Of a DNA stretch of 36,612 nucleotides, positions 1-8,352 are shown piece by piece. A program made the translations under genes and the position numbers. How positions within the stretch are numbered: position 1 is the stretch's first letter; each line of letters begins with the position of its first letter. The stretch comes from Comamonadaceae bacterium (GTDB lineage: Bacteria > Pseudomonadota > Gammaproteobacteria > Burkholderiales > Burkholderiaceae_C), in the NCBI GenBank assembly GCA_013823655.1, contig PNMN01000003.1, positions 1 to 36,612 of the forward strand. The letters run 5' to 3'. The notes beneath the pieces were generated by a model. That model did not search any database and was not told the origin of the DNA. It worked only from the letters and a program-made list of their open reading frames with translations.

Positions 1-1
1 C

Positions 2-427
2 TGCGGCGGCATGGCCGAAGGCCACACGCTGTACGGCTACCTGCCTGGTGGCGCGTCGGGTGGCATCTTGCCCGCGCGCCTGGCCGATGTGCCGCTGGAC
101 TTTGACACGCTCCAGGCGCATGGCTGCTTCATCGGCTCGGCGGCGGTGGTGGTGTTGGGCCAGCACGACCGTGCGCGCGACGCCGCGCTCAACGCCATGC
201 GCTTTTTTGAGGATGAAAGCTGTGGCCAGTGCACGCCCTGCCGCGTCGGCACCCAGAAAGCCGCGGCCCTGATGGCGCAACCCGGCGACTGGGATGCGAC
301 CACGCTGGAAGACCTGGCCGTGGTCATGAGCGACGCCTCCATCTGCGGCCTGGGTCAGGCAGCGCCCAACCCCCTGCGTTGCGTGGTGAAGTACTTTCCG
401 CACGAAGTGTCTGGAGGTGCGGCATGA
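2..427 (+). CDS. fdsB: NAD-dependent formate dehydrogenase beta subunit, C-terminal part (cut by window edge)
   Basis: This is the C-terminal ~141 residues of a NuoF/51-kDa-type flavoprotein subunit that carries FMN and a [4Fe-4S] cluster and passes formate electrons to NAD+ in the cytoplasm. The visible part has the family's iron-sulfur motif ESCGQCTPCRVGT and a later Cys in ICGLGQAAPNPL, which together supply the four cluster ligands. The 5' end lies outside the window, so no start is called. The stop overlaps the fdsA start as ATGA, indicating translational coupling in a fdsGBA-type operon. FdsB is preferred over NuoF because the next gene is a molybdopterin formate dehydrogenase rather than nuoG. 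Confidence 0.9.
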   Translation, partial: CGGMAEGHTLYGYLPGGASGGILPARLADVPLDFDTLQAHGCFIGSAAVVVLGQHDRARDAALNAMRFFEDESCGQCTPCRVGTQKAAALMAQPGDWDATTLEDLAVVMSDASICGLGQAAPNPLRCVVKYFPHEVSGGAA

Positions 428-3360
428 GCACCCCCACCATCGCCTTCACCCTCGACGGCGTGCCGCTGCTGGCCCGGCAAGGCGAGACCGTGCTCAAAGC
501 GGCGCAGCGCCACGGCGTGGACATCCCGCACCTCTGTCACGCCGACGGCCTGCGCGCCGACGGCAACTGCCGCGCCTGCGTGGTGGAGGTGGCGGGCGAG
601 CGCGCGCTGGCCGCTTCGTGCTGCCGCGCCGTCACGCCCGGCATGGACGTGAAGGCGGGCAGCGCGCGCGCGCTCAAGAGCCAGCAGCTGGTGCTGGAGC
701 TGCTGCTGGCCGACCGGCCCGAGGCGGGCCACCAATGGGTGGATGGGCAAAGCGATCAGCCGCACGGCGAACTCAGCCACTGGGCAAACAGGCTGGGCGT
801 GACGGCCCGGCCCGAACTGAAAGCGCTGCGGCAAGCGGCTCCTGCGCCCGACCTGAGCCACCCCGCCATGGCGGTCAACCTGAACGCCTGCATCCAGTGC
901 ACCCGCTGCGTGCGCGCCTGTCGCGAAACGCAGATGAACGACGTGATCGGCGTCGCCCACCGGGGCGCGCAGGCGCAGATCGTGTTCGATCTGGGCGACC
1001 CCATGGGTGCCAGCAGTTGCGTCGGCTGCGGCGAATGCGTGCAGGCCTGCCCGACCGGCGCGCTCAGCCCCAAGACGCTGATGGGCGACCAGCGCGTGGA
1101 CAAGGCGGTGGACTCGGTCTGCCCCTATTGCGGCGTCGGCTGCCAGCTGACTTACCAGGTCAAGGGCAACACCATCGTGGCCGTCGATGGCCGCAACGGC
1201 CCGGCCAACCAGGGCCGCCTGTGCGTCAAGGGCCGCTTCGGATTCGACTACGCCCAGCACCCGCAGCGCCTGACCAAGCCACTGATCCGCAAGCCCGGCG
1301 TGCCCAAAGACCCCAGCGCCACCGCGCGACCAGACGACTGGCGCGCCGTGTTCCGCGAAGCCAGCTGGGACGAGGCGCTCGACCTCGCCGCCGGTGGTTT
1401 GAAAGCGCTGCGCGACACCCACGGCGACAGAGCGCTGGCTGGCTTTGGCTCCGCCAAGGGCAGCAACGAAGAGGCCTATCTGTTCCAGAAGCTGGTGCGC
1501 ACCGGCTTTGGCAGCAACAACGTGGATCACTGCACCCGCCTGTGCCACGCCAGCAGCGTGGCGGCGCTGCTCGAAGCCGTGGGCTCGGGCGCGGTGAGCA
1601 ACCCGGTGGGCGATGTGGCGCACGCGGCCTTGGTGCTGGTGATCGGCGCCAACCCGACCAACAACCACCCGGTGGCCGCCACCTGGATGAAAAACGCCGC
1701 CGCGCGCGGCACGCAGATCGTGCTGGCCGACCCGCGCCGCACCGACCTGCACCGCCACGCCTGGCGGCACCTGCCGTTCAAGGCCGACACCGACGTCGCC
1801 CTGCTCAACGCCCTGCTGCACGTGGTGATTGCAGAGGGTCTGACAGACGCTGATTTCATCGCCCGCCGCGTCGACAACTTCGACGCCATCCGCGAGCAGG
1901 TGAAACACACCACGCCCGAGGCCATGGCGCCGATCTGCGGCATCGACCCGCACACCATCCGCGAAGTGGCGCGCGCCTACGCCACCAGCCCGGCGTCGAT
2001 GATCCTCTGGGGCATGGGCGTGAGCCAGCACACCCACGGCACCGACAACGTGCGCTGCCTGATCGCGCTGGCCAGCATCACCGGGCAGATCGGCCGCCCC
2101 GGCACAGGCCTGCACCCGCTGCGCGGGCAGAACAACGTGCAGGGCGCGAGCGATGCGGGCCTGATCCCCATGATGTACCCCAACTACCAGCGGGTGAACA
2201 AGCCCGACGCCCACCGCTGGTTTGAGTCTTTCTGGGGCATCCCGCTGGACAGCCAGCCCGGCCTGACGGTGGTGGAGATCCTGCACAAGGCGCAGGCCCC
2301 GGCCGACGACCCGCAGAAGATCTGGGGCATGGTCATCATGGGCGAGAACCCGGCCATGAGCGACCCGGACCTGAACCACGCCCGCGAAGGGCTGGCCAGT
2401 CTGCAGCACCTGGTGGTGCAAGACCTGTTCATGACCGAAACCGCCTGGCTGGCCGACGTGGTGCTGCCCGCCAGCGCCTGGCCCGAGAAGACCGGCACGG
2501 TGACCAACACCGACCGCATGGTGCAGATGGGACGCCGTGCGCTGGACCTGCCGGGTGATGCGAAGCCGGACCTGTGGATCATCCAGCAACTGGCCAGCCG
2601 CATGGGCCCCCACGCTGCGCCGCTGCGCGGGTCGCTGCCCCCCGAGGGGGCTGCCGACGCCTTGGGGCGGCCCCGCGGCGCGGTGGGCCTGAACTGGCAC
2701 TACGAAGGCGACGATGGTGGCGTGGCGGCGGTCTATGAGGAGATGCGCCAGGCCATGCACGGCGGCCACCAGCGGGGCATTCTGGCGGGCGTGAGCTGGC
2801 AGCGGCTGCAGCGCGAAGGCAGCGTGACCTACCCCTGCCTGAACGAGGACGAGCCGGGTCAGCCCATCGTCTTCACCGATCGCTTCGCCACCGCCAACGG
2901 CCGCGTGCAACTGGTGCCCGCCGCGTTCAGACCCGCCGCCGAGTTGCCCGATGCCGACCACCCCTTCGTGCTCATCACCGGGCGCCAGCTGGAGCACTGG
3001 CACACCGGCAGCATGACGCGGCGCAGCCAGGTGCTGGACGCGGTGGAGCCGCACCCGAGCCTGAGTCTGAACGGTGCTGAACTGGCGCGTCTGGGCTTGC
3101 AGGCCGGTGATGTGGTGACGGTGCAATCGCGCCGCGGCAGCGTGGTGCTGCACACCCGGCGCGACGACGGCACGCCGCCGGGCACGGTCTACATGCCCTT
3201 CGCCTATGCCGAGGCGGCGGCCAACCTGCTGACCAACCCGGCGCTCGACCCAACGGCCAAGATTCCCGGGTTCAAGTACTGCGCGGTGCAGGTCACGCCC
3301 GGGGGTGAGCTGCACGAAGGCGTGGGCTGCGGTGGAGCTGCAGAGCCATCCGGGCCATGA
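424..3360 (+). CDS. fdsA: NAD-dependent formate dehydrogenase alpha (catalytic, Mo-bis-MGD) subunit
   Basis: This 978-aa cytoplasmic subunit oxidises formate to CO2. The domains in order are an N-terminal [2Fe-2S] domain (CHADGLRADGNCRAC), two [4Fe-4S] motifs (CIQCTRCVRAC and CVGCGECVQAC), the cubane motif CPYCGVGC of molybdopterin formate dehydrogenases, and the large Mo-cofactor domains. The catalytic Mo ligand is Cys374 (CTRLCHASSV), so this is a Cys and not a selenocysteine enzyme. The ATG at 424 overlaps the fdsB stop; an open frame continues upstream but is only the shadow of fdsB. Residues ~727-753 are an in-frame insertion between RMG and LNWHY (see the repeat at 2603-2689). The last ~15 residues (Gly/Ala-rich tail) look non-conserved. 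The fdsC/fdhD and fdsD genes that often follow are absent; nirN converges instead. Confidence 0.95.
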   Translation: MSTPTIAFTLDGVPLLARQGETVLKAAQRHGVDIPHLCHADGLRADGNCRACVVEVAGERALAASCCRAVTPGMDVKAGSARALKSQQLVLELLLADRPEAGHQWVDGQSDQPHGELSHWANRLGVTARPELKALRQAAPAPDLSHPAMAVNLNACIQCTRCVRACRETQMNDVIGVAHRGAQAQIVFDLGDPMGASSCVGCGECVQACPTGALSPKTLMGDQRVDKAVDSVCPYCGVGCQLTYQVKGNTIVAVDGRNGPANQGRLCVKGRFGFDYAQHPQRLTKPLIRKPGVPKDPSATARPDDWRAVFREASWDEALDLAAGGLKALRDTHGDRALAGFGSAKGSNEEAYLFQKLVRTGFGSNNVDHCTRLCHASSVAALLEAVGSGAVSNPVGDVAHAALVLVIGANPTNNHPVAATWMKNAAARGTQIVLADPRRTDLHRHAWRHLPFKADTDVALLNALLHVVIAEGLTDADFIARRVDNFDAIREQVKHTTPEAMAPICGIDPHTIREVARAYATSPASMILWGMGVSQHTHGTDNVRCLIALASITGQIGRPGTGLHPLRGQNNVQGASDAGLIPMMYPNYQRVNKPDAHRWFESFWGIPLDSQPGLTVVEILHKAQAPADDPQKIWGMVIMGENPAMSDPDLNHAREGLASLQHLVVQDLFMTETAWLADVVLPASAWPEKTGTVTNTDRMVQMGRRALDLPGDAKPDLWIIQQLASRMGPHAAPLRGSLPPEGAADALGRPRGAVGLNWHYEGDDGGVAAVYEEMRQAMHGGHQRGILAGVSWQRLQREGSVTYPCLNEDEPGQPIVFTDRFATANGRVQLVPAAFRPAAELPDADHPFVLITGRQLEHWHTGSMTRRSQVLDAVEPHPSLSLNGAELARLGLQAGDVVTVQSRRGSVVLHTRRDDGTPPGTVYMPFAYAEAAANLLTNPALDPTAKIPGFKYCAVQVTPGGELHEGVGCGGAAEPSGP
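2603..2689 (+). repeat. GC-rich palindromic mini-element inserted in frame in fdsA, flanked by TGGGCC direct repeats
   Basis: The copy TGGGCC occurs at 2603-2608 and again at 2684-2689. Between them lies very GC-rich sequence containing the palindrome CCCCCCGAGGGGG (about 2638-2650) and CTTGGGGCGGCCCC. One flank plus insert is 81 bp, exactly 27 codons, so the reading frame is kept. Related enzymes run directly from RMG to LNWHY here. Similar CCCCCCGAGGGGG...CTTGGGGCGGCC sequences are, from memory, dispersed repeats in Comamonadaceae genomes. The mobile nature is inferred. Confidence 0.55.
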
Positions 3361-3451
3361 ACCCAAAACCGCAGTGGAGCGCTTGTGGTGCGCAGGAAAG
3401 GCTCATGCACACGCACGCCTTTGACCACACAGCCGCATTCGCCGCGTGACT

Positions 3452-5053
3452 TCAACGCGAGGTGCCTTCCGAGCGCGTGATCTTGTTCCACACGTTGTAC
3501 TTGCCCACCGGCTTGTTCATGGGCAGGCGTTTGACCTCCTGGAAGGTGCGCGCGTCGTAGACGATCAGCGCGCCGTCGGCCTCCCACAGGCTGGCCAGCG
3601 CGTAGCGGCCATCTTTCGTGAACTCGATGTGGGTCAGCGTCTTGCCGGGTTCGCGCACGCTGGCCACCACGTCGAGTGTGCGCTTGTCGATGATGGTCAT
3701 GGTGTCCTTGGCGGTCGGGCTCATCATCGAGTCGGTCCAGGCGTAGGGCGTGCGTTCGTGGCTGCGCATGAAAAAGCCGGGGCCCGGCACCGCAATCGTT
3801 CGCACCAGGCTCCAGTCCTTCATGTCGATGACGGTGATCGTGCCGTCCTTGAGGTTTGGACTGGCGAGCACGGTGGTGCCGTTCCAGGCGAAGGTGATGC
3901 CCGAGCCCAGGTGCGGCATGCCTGCGATCGGCAGCGCGGCGATGCGTCGGCGCACATCCAGATTGACAACCTGACCACTGGGCGCACCGTCGGCCCGGGG
4001 CCCCGAGGCGCCCAGCGCGTGGGCGTAGGCCTGGTCGAAGAAAAAATTGTCCAGCGGCTCGGCCAGCATGGTGCGCCGCACACCGAGGAAGCCCCGCTTG
4101 GGCAGACCCTCGCCCATGCGGTAGTCGTGCACCAGGCCCTCGTAGATGTCCTCGGCTTTCGGGTCGTAGGAGATCTCCCACAGCTCTGGGATGTCCTTGA
4201 GCGCGACGATGAAGCTCATTCGCGGTTCGGCGTCGTACACCGCCGAGACGCGCGAGCTCTGTTTGCCGTCGCGCGTGGCCACGTCGAACACCTTCACGAG
4301 TTGCAGGTCCGAATCGAGCAGCACCAGTGTGTGCGGCAGGTAGTTGGCGACCATCACCCACTTGCCGTCGCTGCTGACGGCGACGTTGCGCGTGTTCAAC
4401 CCGGCCCGCACCTCGGCCACCACGGTCAGGTTCCAAAGGTCGTACTTGGTGACCCAGCCGTCACGCGAGCCGAAATAGACGAAGCGGCCGTCGGCGCTGA
4501 ACTTGGGGCCACCGTGCAGTGCAAAGCGGCTGGCAAAGCGGTGAATGCGCTCGAAGCGGTCGCCGTCGACCAGCGACACATGGTGGTCACCACCTTCGAC
4601 GACAACGAACAGGTTCATCGGGTCGGCCTGCCACTTCGGCTTGGCCGGCAGATCGCGCGCGAGCGCGGTCTGGACGCGCGAAGCGCGGATGTCGGCCTCG
4701 CTCCAAGCCGGCGTGGGCAGCACCGGCGTGTAGATCCACTGCGTCAGCGCTGCGATCTCGGCGGCCGACAGGGTGTCCTGAAAACCCGGCATCTGCGTCG
4801 CCACGCGGCCCTTGGCTATGACCGTGAGCGCCTCGGACTGCCGCAGCCGCGCCAGACTCTCGGGCAGCAGCGCGGGGCCCATCAGACCGGTGCGCTGTGG
4901 CCCGTGACAGGCCGCGCAATGCTGCTGGTACAGCCGGGTTGGCACCTCCGCTGCGGCAGGGGCTGCCTTTGCGGTCTGCGCCTGCGCGAGATCGACACCC
5001 ATCCACAACAAGCCGAATGCCAAGACCAACGTCCCAATCATGTGTCGATCCAT
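3452..5053 (-). CDS. nirN: NirN, cytochrome c / d1-propeller dihydro-heme d1 dehydrogenase
   Basis: This 533-aa periplasmic protein is a paralogue of NirS. It has a signal peptide (MDRHMIGTLVLAFGLLW...AQAQ), a cytochrome c domain with CAACH at residues ~46-50, and an eight-bladed d1-type propeller. NirN is known to act in the last step of heme d1 formation, introducing the acrylate double bond, and passes d1 towards NirS. It is the last gene of nirCFDLGHJN. The ATG at 5053 is chosen for its GTGAGGAAT ribosome site and the clean signal peptide. An alternative ATG at 5086 (MSKPGAG) overlaps the nirJ stop as ATGA and would add 11 residues. The length is slightly above the pseudomonad homologue. 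The gene converges on fdsA. Confidence 0.9.
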   Translation of the reverse strand: MDRHMIGTLVLAFGLLWMGVDLAQAQTAKAAPAAAEVPTRLYQQHCAACHGPQRTGLMGPALLPESLARLRQSEALTVIAKGRVATQMPGFQDTLSAAEIAALTQWIYTPVLPTPAWSEADIRASRVQTALARDLPAKPKWQADPMNLFVVVEGGDHHVSLVDGDRFERIHRFASRFALHGGPKFSADGRFVYFGSRDGWVTKYDLWNLTVVAEVRAGLNTRNVAVSSDGKWVMVANYLPHTLVLLDSDLQLVKVFDVATRDGKQSSRVSAVYDAEPRMSFIVALKDIPELWEISYDPKAEDIYEGLVHDYRMGEGLPKRGFLGVRRTMLAEPLDNFFFDQAYAHALGASGPRADGAPSGQVVNLDVRRRIAALPIAGMPHLGSGITFAWNGTTVLASPNLKDGTITVIDMKDWSLVRTIAVPGPGFFMRSHERTPYAWTDSMMSPTAKDTMTIIDKRTLDVVASVREPGKTLTHIEFTKDGRYALASLWEADGALIVYDARTFQEVKRLPMNKPVGKYNVWNKITRSEGTSR

Positions 5054-5082
5054 ATTCCTCACGATTCCTGCTCCTGGCTTGC

Positions 5083-6336
5083 TCATAAAAACCTGACCGG
5101 GTGAAACGCTGCGCCCCTGCTGGCTCCCATCGGGTGGGCTCCTGCGAACGCCTCGGCGGCACGTCCCGGCCATGCCGTCAGGCCGATTTCGTCGTCTTCG
5201 AGGTAGCAACCCGGGTCCTCGGCCCACGGGTCACCGCTGACCTGCTGCGCGCGAACGCGCGTGTTGCCGCCGCAGATGTCGAGCTGCGCGCAGCCCCCGC
5301 AACGCCCGCCCACGCGGCGCGGGCGCTGCTTCAGACCGGCCATCAGCGCATCGCTGGTGTCTGGCCAGATCGCGGAGAACGGCCGCTCACGCACGCTGCC
5401 CAGGCTGTGGTGCCACCACATGGTGTCGGGGTGCACGACGCCGAGGTTGTCGATGTTGGCCACGTTGATGCCGCTCGAATTGCCGCCCCACGCACGCAGA
5501 TGCGCCTCCAGCGCAAGCGCCCGGTGCGGCAGGTGCTGGCGCACCCATTGCAGCAGGTAGACCCCGTCGGCATCGTTGTTGCCGGTGACGTATTCGCGCC
5601 CGATGCCGTCTTGCGCGTCGCGCCAGGCGGTTTCGAAAAGCAGGTCGAGCGCCTTGCGCGTGGCCTCGAAATGCGCGTCCTTGGCGCGGTGGATGTTGCC
5701 GCGCCCGGCGTAGTTGAGGTGCGAAAAGTAAAACTTCTCCGCCCCTTCGTCGCGCATCAGCGCCAGCAACGCGGGCAACTCGTCGGCGTTGAGTGCGGTC
5801 ATCGTGTAGCGCAGACCCACCTTGACGCCGCGCTCGCGCAGCAGCCGCACCCCGTTCAGACTGAGGGCAAAGGCCCCGTTTTGCCGACGAAAGCGGTCGT
5901 GTACCGCGCCGATGCCGTCCAGGCTGATGCCCACGTAGTCGAACCGGGCCTGCTCGATGCGCTCGGCCATCGCTGCGTCGATCAGTGTGCCGTTGCTCGA
6001 CAGCCCGACATAAAAGCCCATCGCCCGTGCCCGCAGGCCGATCTCGAACAGGTCGGGACGCAGCAGCGGTTCGCCACCGGAGAGGATCAGCACCGGCACG
6101 CCGAAGGCCTTCAGATCGTCCATGACCTCGAACACCTCCGCCGTGGAGAGTTCGCCCGCGTAGTCGTGATCGGCCGACAGGGCGTAGCAGTGCTTGCAGG
6201 TCAGGTTGCAGCGGCGGATCAGGTTCCAGATGACCACCGGCCCCCCCGGCTGCAGCCGTCGCGGTGGCGCCATCACCCCGTCACGCTCGGCTGCGGCCAG
6301 CAGCCTCATGTATTGCGAAACACGAAACATGGTCAT
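5083..6336 (-). CDS. nirJ: NirJ, radical SAM heme d1 synthase
   Basis: This 417-aa cytoplasmic radical SAM enzyme replaces two propionate side chains of 12,18-didecarboxysiroheme by oxo groups during heme d1 synthesis. The radical SAM cluster motif CNLTCKHC lies at residues 43-50, followed by the SAM-binding GGEPLL motif. A C-terminal SPASM-like region has further cysteines (CGGCAQLDICGG and a Cys in DPGCYLED) for auxiliary Fe-S clusters. The ATG at 6336 overlaps the nirH stop as ATGA. Its stop is next to, and possibly overlaps, the start of nirN. Length and motifs fit typical NirJ. Confidence 0.94.
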   Translation of the reverse strand: MTMFRVSQYMRLLAAAERDGVMAPPRRLQPGGPVVIWNLIRRCNLTCKHCYALSADHDYAGELSTAEVFEVMDDLKAFGVPVLILSGGEPLLRPDLFEIGLRARAMGFYVGLSSNGTLIDAAMAERIEQARFDYVGISLDGIGAVHDRFRRQNGAFALSLNGVRLLRERGVKVGLRYTMTALNADELPALLALMRDEGAEKFYFSHLNYAGRGNIHRAKDAHFEATRKALDLLFETAWRDAQDGIGREYVTGNNDADGVYLLQWVRQHLPHRALALEAHLRAWGGNSSGINVANIDNLGVVHPDTMWWHHSLGSVRERPFSAIWPDTSDALMAGLKQRPRRVGGRCGGCAQLDICGGNTRVRAQQVSGDPWAEDPGCYLEDDEIGLTAWPGRAAEAFAGAHPMGASRGAAFHPVRFL

Positions 6337-6815
6337 TCGTCCTTGATGCGCAGGCCTGTTTTCTTCAGGATGACGGTCGAATACAACACCTCGTCGCTGC
6401 GGCAGGCTGTGCCCAGCAAGGCACGAAGTCCGTCGCGCTGGCGCTCGACCTCGACGCGCGAATGGCCGTGCAGCATCGCGAACAGGTTGAAGGGCCATTC
6501 GGGCAGGTGGCGCGGCCGCCGATAGCAATGACTGACAAAGGGCAGCGCGCCGATGCGCTCACCCAGGCTGTCGACCGCTTCGTCATCGACGTCCCACACC
6601 GTCATGCCGTTGGCCGTGAATCCCAGCCGGTAGTGGTTGGGCACCGCGCCGATGCGCCGCACCAGGCCTTGTTCGATCCATTGCGCAAGACGCTCGCGCA
6701 CGGCGGTGCCGCTGGTCCCGAGCATCGCGCCCAGCGCTTCGTAGGGTCGCGGCACGAGCGGCAGGCCGCTCTGCGTCGCGGCCACGAGCTGGCGATCAAA
6801 TTCGTCAAGTGCCAT
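6333..6815 (-). CDS. nirH: NirH, siroheme decarboxylase subunit (Lrp/AsnC-like fold)
   Basis: This 160-aa member of the NirD/L/G/H (AhbA/B) family helps decarboxylate siroheme to 12,18-didecarboxysiroheme. It shows an Lrp-like winged helix at the N terminus, where the DNA-binding fold is reused, and the family's conserved core (GFTANGMTVWDVDD, SHCYRRPRHLPEWPFNLFAMLHG region). It ends in LYSTVILKKTGLRIKDE. The start at 6815 has a strong GAGGAG site five bases upstream and overlaps the nirG stop by 11 bases. Another fragment ending in nearly the same peptide is found at 23820-23888. NirH versus NirL naming rests on operon position and similarity to the D-L fusion upstream. Confidence 0.87.
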   Translation of the reverse strand: MALDEFDRQLVAATQSGLPLVPRPYEALGAMLGTSGTAVRERLAQWIEQGLVRRIGAVPNHYRLGFTANGMTVWDVDDEAVDSLGERIGALPFVSHCYRRPRHLPEWPFNLFAMLHGHSRVEVERQRDGLRALLGTACRSDEVLYSTVILKKTGLRIKDE

Positions 6816-7314
6816 GGTGACTCCTCTGGTCCCTTTGCGCCGATAGCCGGAGTTCAACGAAGTACTCGCGTTCCTTCGGAAAGGCGTACACCTGCAGCCC
6901 GGTTTCGCGCTCGATGCGCTTGATCGCCGCGTCCACCTTCGAGGGCGATTCGGCAGCGAGCACGAACCACATGTTGAACGCGTGTTCGCGCCGGTAGTTG
7001 TGCGCCACCTCGGGCAAAGCGTTGACCTGAGCGGCGACTTCCTCGAAGCGTTGCTCGGGCACGCGCAGTGCCGCGAGCATGAACCGTCCGCCGGCCCGCT
7101 CGATCTGAAACAGCGGACCGAAACGCGTCAGAACACCGATCGCCAGCAGGCGCTGCAGCCGCTCGATCAACTCATCCTCTTTGAGCCCCAACTCTGCCGC
7201 GACGCTTGCAAACGGTCTGTCGTCGAGCGGGAAGCCGCCGTGCAACCGGTCGATCAGTCGGGCGTCGATGGGGTCGGTGTCAACCCCATAGAGACGCGGT
7301 TCATGCGTGGGCAT
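6805..7314 (-). CDS. nirG: NirG, siroheme decarboxylase subunit
   Basis: This 169-aa Lrp/AsnC-type protein belongs to the siroheme decarboxylase family, with a winged-helix N terminus (FASVAAELGLKEDELIERLQ) and the conserved HNYRREHAFNMWFV stretch containing the expected His/Arg residues of the active site. It likely forms a heteromer with NirH and/or NirDL that removes acetate carboxyls of siroheme. The start at 7314 (MPTHEPRL) has GGAGG about six bases upstream and overlaps the nirDL stop by 14 bases. An open frame extends further upstream but only shadows nirDL. Confidence 0.87.
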   Translation of the reverse strand: MPTHEPRLYGVDTDPIDARLIDRLHGGFPLDDRPFASVAAELGLKEDELIERLQRLLAIGVLTRFGPLFQIERAGGRFMLAALRVPEQRFEEVAAQVNALPEVAHNYRREHAFNMWFVLAAESPSKVDAAIKRIERETGLQVYAFPKEREYFVELRLSAQRDQRSHHGT

Positions 7315-8344
7315 GGGCACCCTCCGGCATCGTTTGGCGGAAATAGCGCGCCCCGGTCTGCTTGAAACGGCGGCGGCTGAACAGAACCTCGCGCGGATGA
7401 CGTCCCAGCCCCGCGCGCTCGACGGCCTCGACAAGCGCCGCCTGAACCGACTCGCGGTCCCGTCCGTGGACCATGCAGTACAGGTTGTACGGCCAGTGCG
7501 CCGCACGCGTTCGGCGGTAGGCCAGGGTGACGCCCCGCTGGCGTGCCAGTTCGGCGCCGAGCGTATCGACAACCTCGTCGGGCACATCGAAAACCGTCAT
7601 GGCGTTGGCCGTGAATCCGAGTTCGTGGTGGCGCACCACGACACCGAAGCGCCGCAGCGTGCCGACGTCGAGCCAGCGGCCCAGCGTTGCCAGTACCGCC
7701 GCAGGTGGCATCGCGAGAGATCTGGCCCAGGACTCGAACGGTTTGGGCACCAGCGGCAGCCCGTCTTCAAGCAAGCTGGCCAGCGCATGCTCGCCCGGCT
7801 GCACCGCTCTGGCAAGGCCACCGATCACGCGGCGCGTGGGCGACCCACGCAGGGAGTCACCGGCCGTGCGCCCGTGGAGGTCGAAGCCGAGGTCGATGAC
7901 GTAGGCGCGCTGCATCTCCAGCCGCAGCGCGCTCACTCCGAGCGTCTGCTCCAGGGCGTGCACCTCGGCGTGCACCTGGTTGCGCGCACCACCGGTGATG
8001 ACGAACCAGAGGTTGAGGTGGTGCTCGCGTTCGTAGTTGTGGTTGACGCCCGGATGCGCCGACACCCGGTGCGCCACAGCCTCAAGCTGCGCTGGTGGCA
8101 CAGCCATCGCGCACAGCAAGGCGCTGCCGCCAACCCCGGCACCGAACACACCGCCAATGCGGCTGATGCTGCCTTCTTCGAGCAGCGCTGCGTATTCGGC
8201 CATGATTTCGCTGGCGGCGATGCCCAGCACGCCGCCGATGTGCGCGAACGGTTCATCCACGAGCGGGAAGTCGTGCTGCCAGCGGTTGAGCAGCGCGAAG
8301 CGCAGCGCCGGATCGAGCCTGTCCGGTGTGTCGTGTGCCGTCAC
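7301..8344 (-). CDS. nirDL: NirDL, fused siroheme decarboxylase subunits
   Basis: This 347-aa protein is a fusion of two siroheme decarboxylase modules. Residues ~1-155 resemble NirD (NYEREHHLNLWFV motif) and residues ~185-340 resemble NirL/NirH (GFTANAMTVFDVPDE and FKQTGARYF). NirD-NirL fusions are known in several denitrifiers. The start is GTG at 8344, eight bases after the nirF stop, with AGGGG just upstream. No ATG is positioned better. The work is cytoplasmic and precedes NirJ in heme d1 synthesis. Confidence 0.9.
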   Translation of the reverse strand: MTAHDTPDRLDPALRFALLNRWQHDFPLVDEPFAHIGGVLGIAASEIMAEYAALLEEGSISRIGGVFGAGVGGSALLCAMAVPPAQLEAVAHRVSAHPGVNHNYEREHHLNLWFVITGGARNQVHAEVHALEQTLGVSALRLEMQRAYVIDLGFDLHGRTAGDSLRGSPTRRVIGGLARAVQPGEHALASLLEDGLPLVPKPFESWARSLAMPPAAVLATLGRWLDVGTLRRFGVVVRHHELGFTANAMTVFDVPDEVVDTLGAELARQRGVTLAYRRTRAAHWPYNLYCMVHGRDRESVQAALVEAVERAGLGRHPREVLFSRRRFKQTGARYFRQTMPEGAHAHA

Positions 8345-8352
8345 CGTGACCC

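Noticed and set aside
355-3366. A ~1000-codon open frame antisense to fdsA
   Set aside because: It is a shadow of fdsA caused by high GC at third positions. The product is low-complexity His/Arg/Gly/Val-rich with no family features.
3446-5104. A long + strand frame opposite nirN
   Set aside because: It is antisense to a clear cytochrome c/d1 protein, and its composition is typical of shadows.
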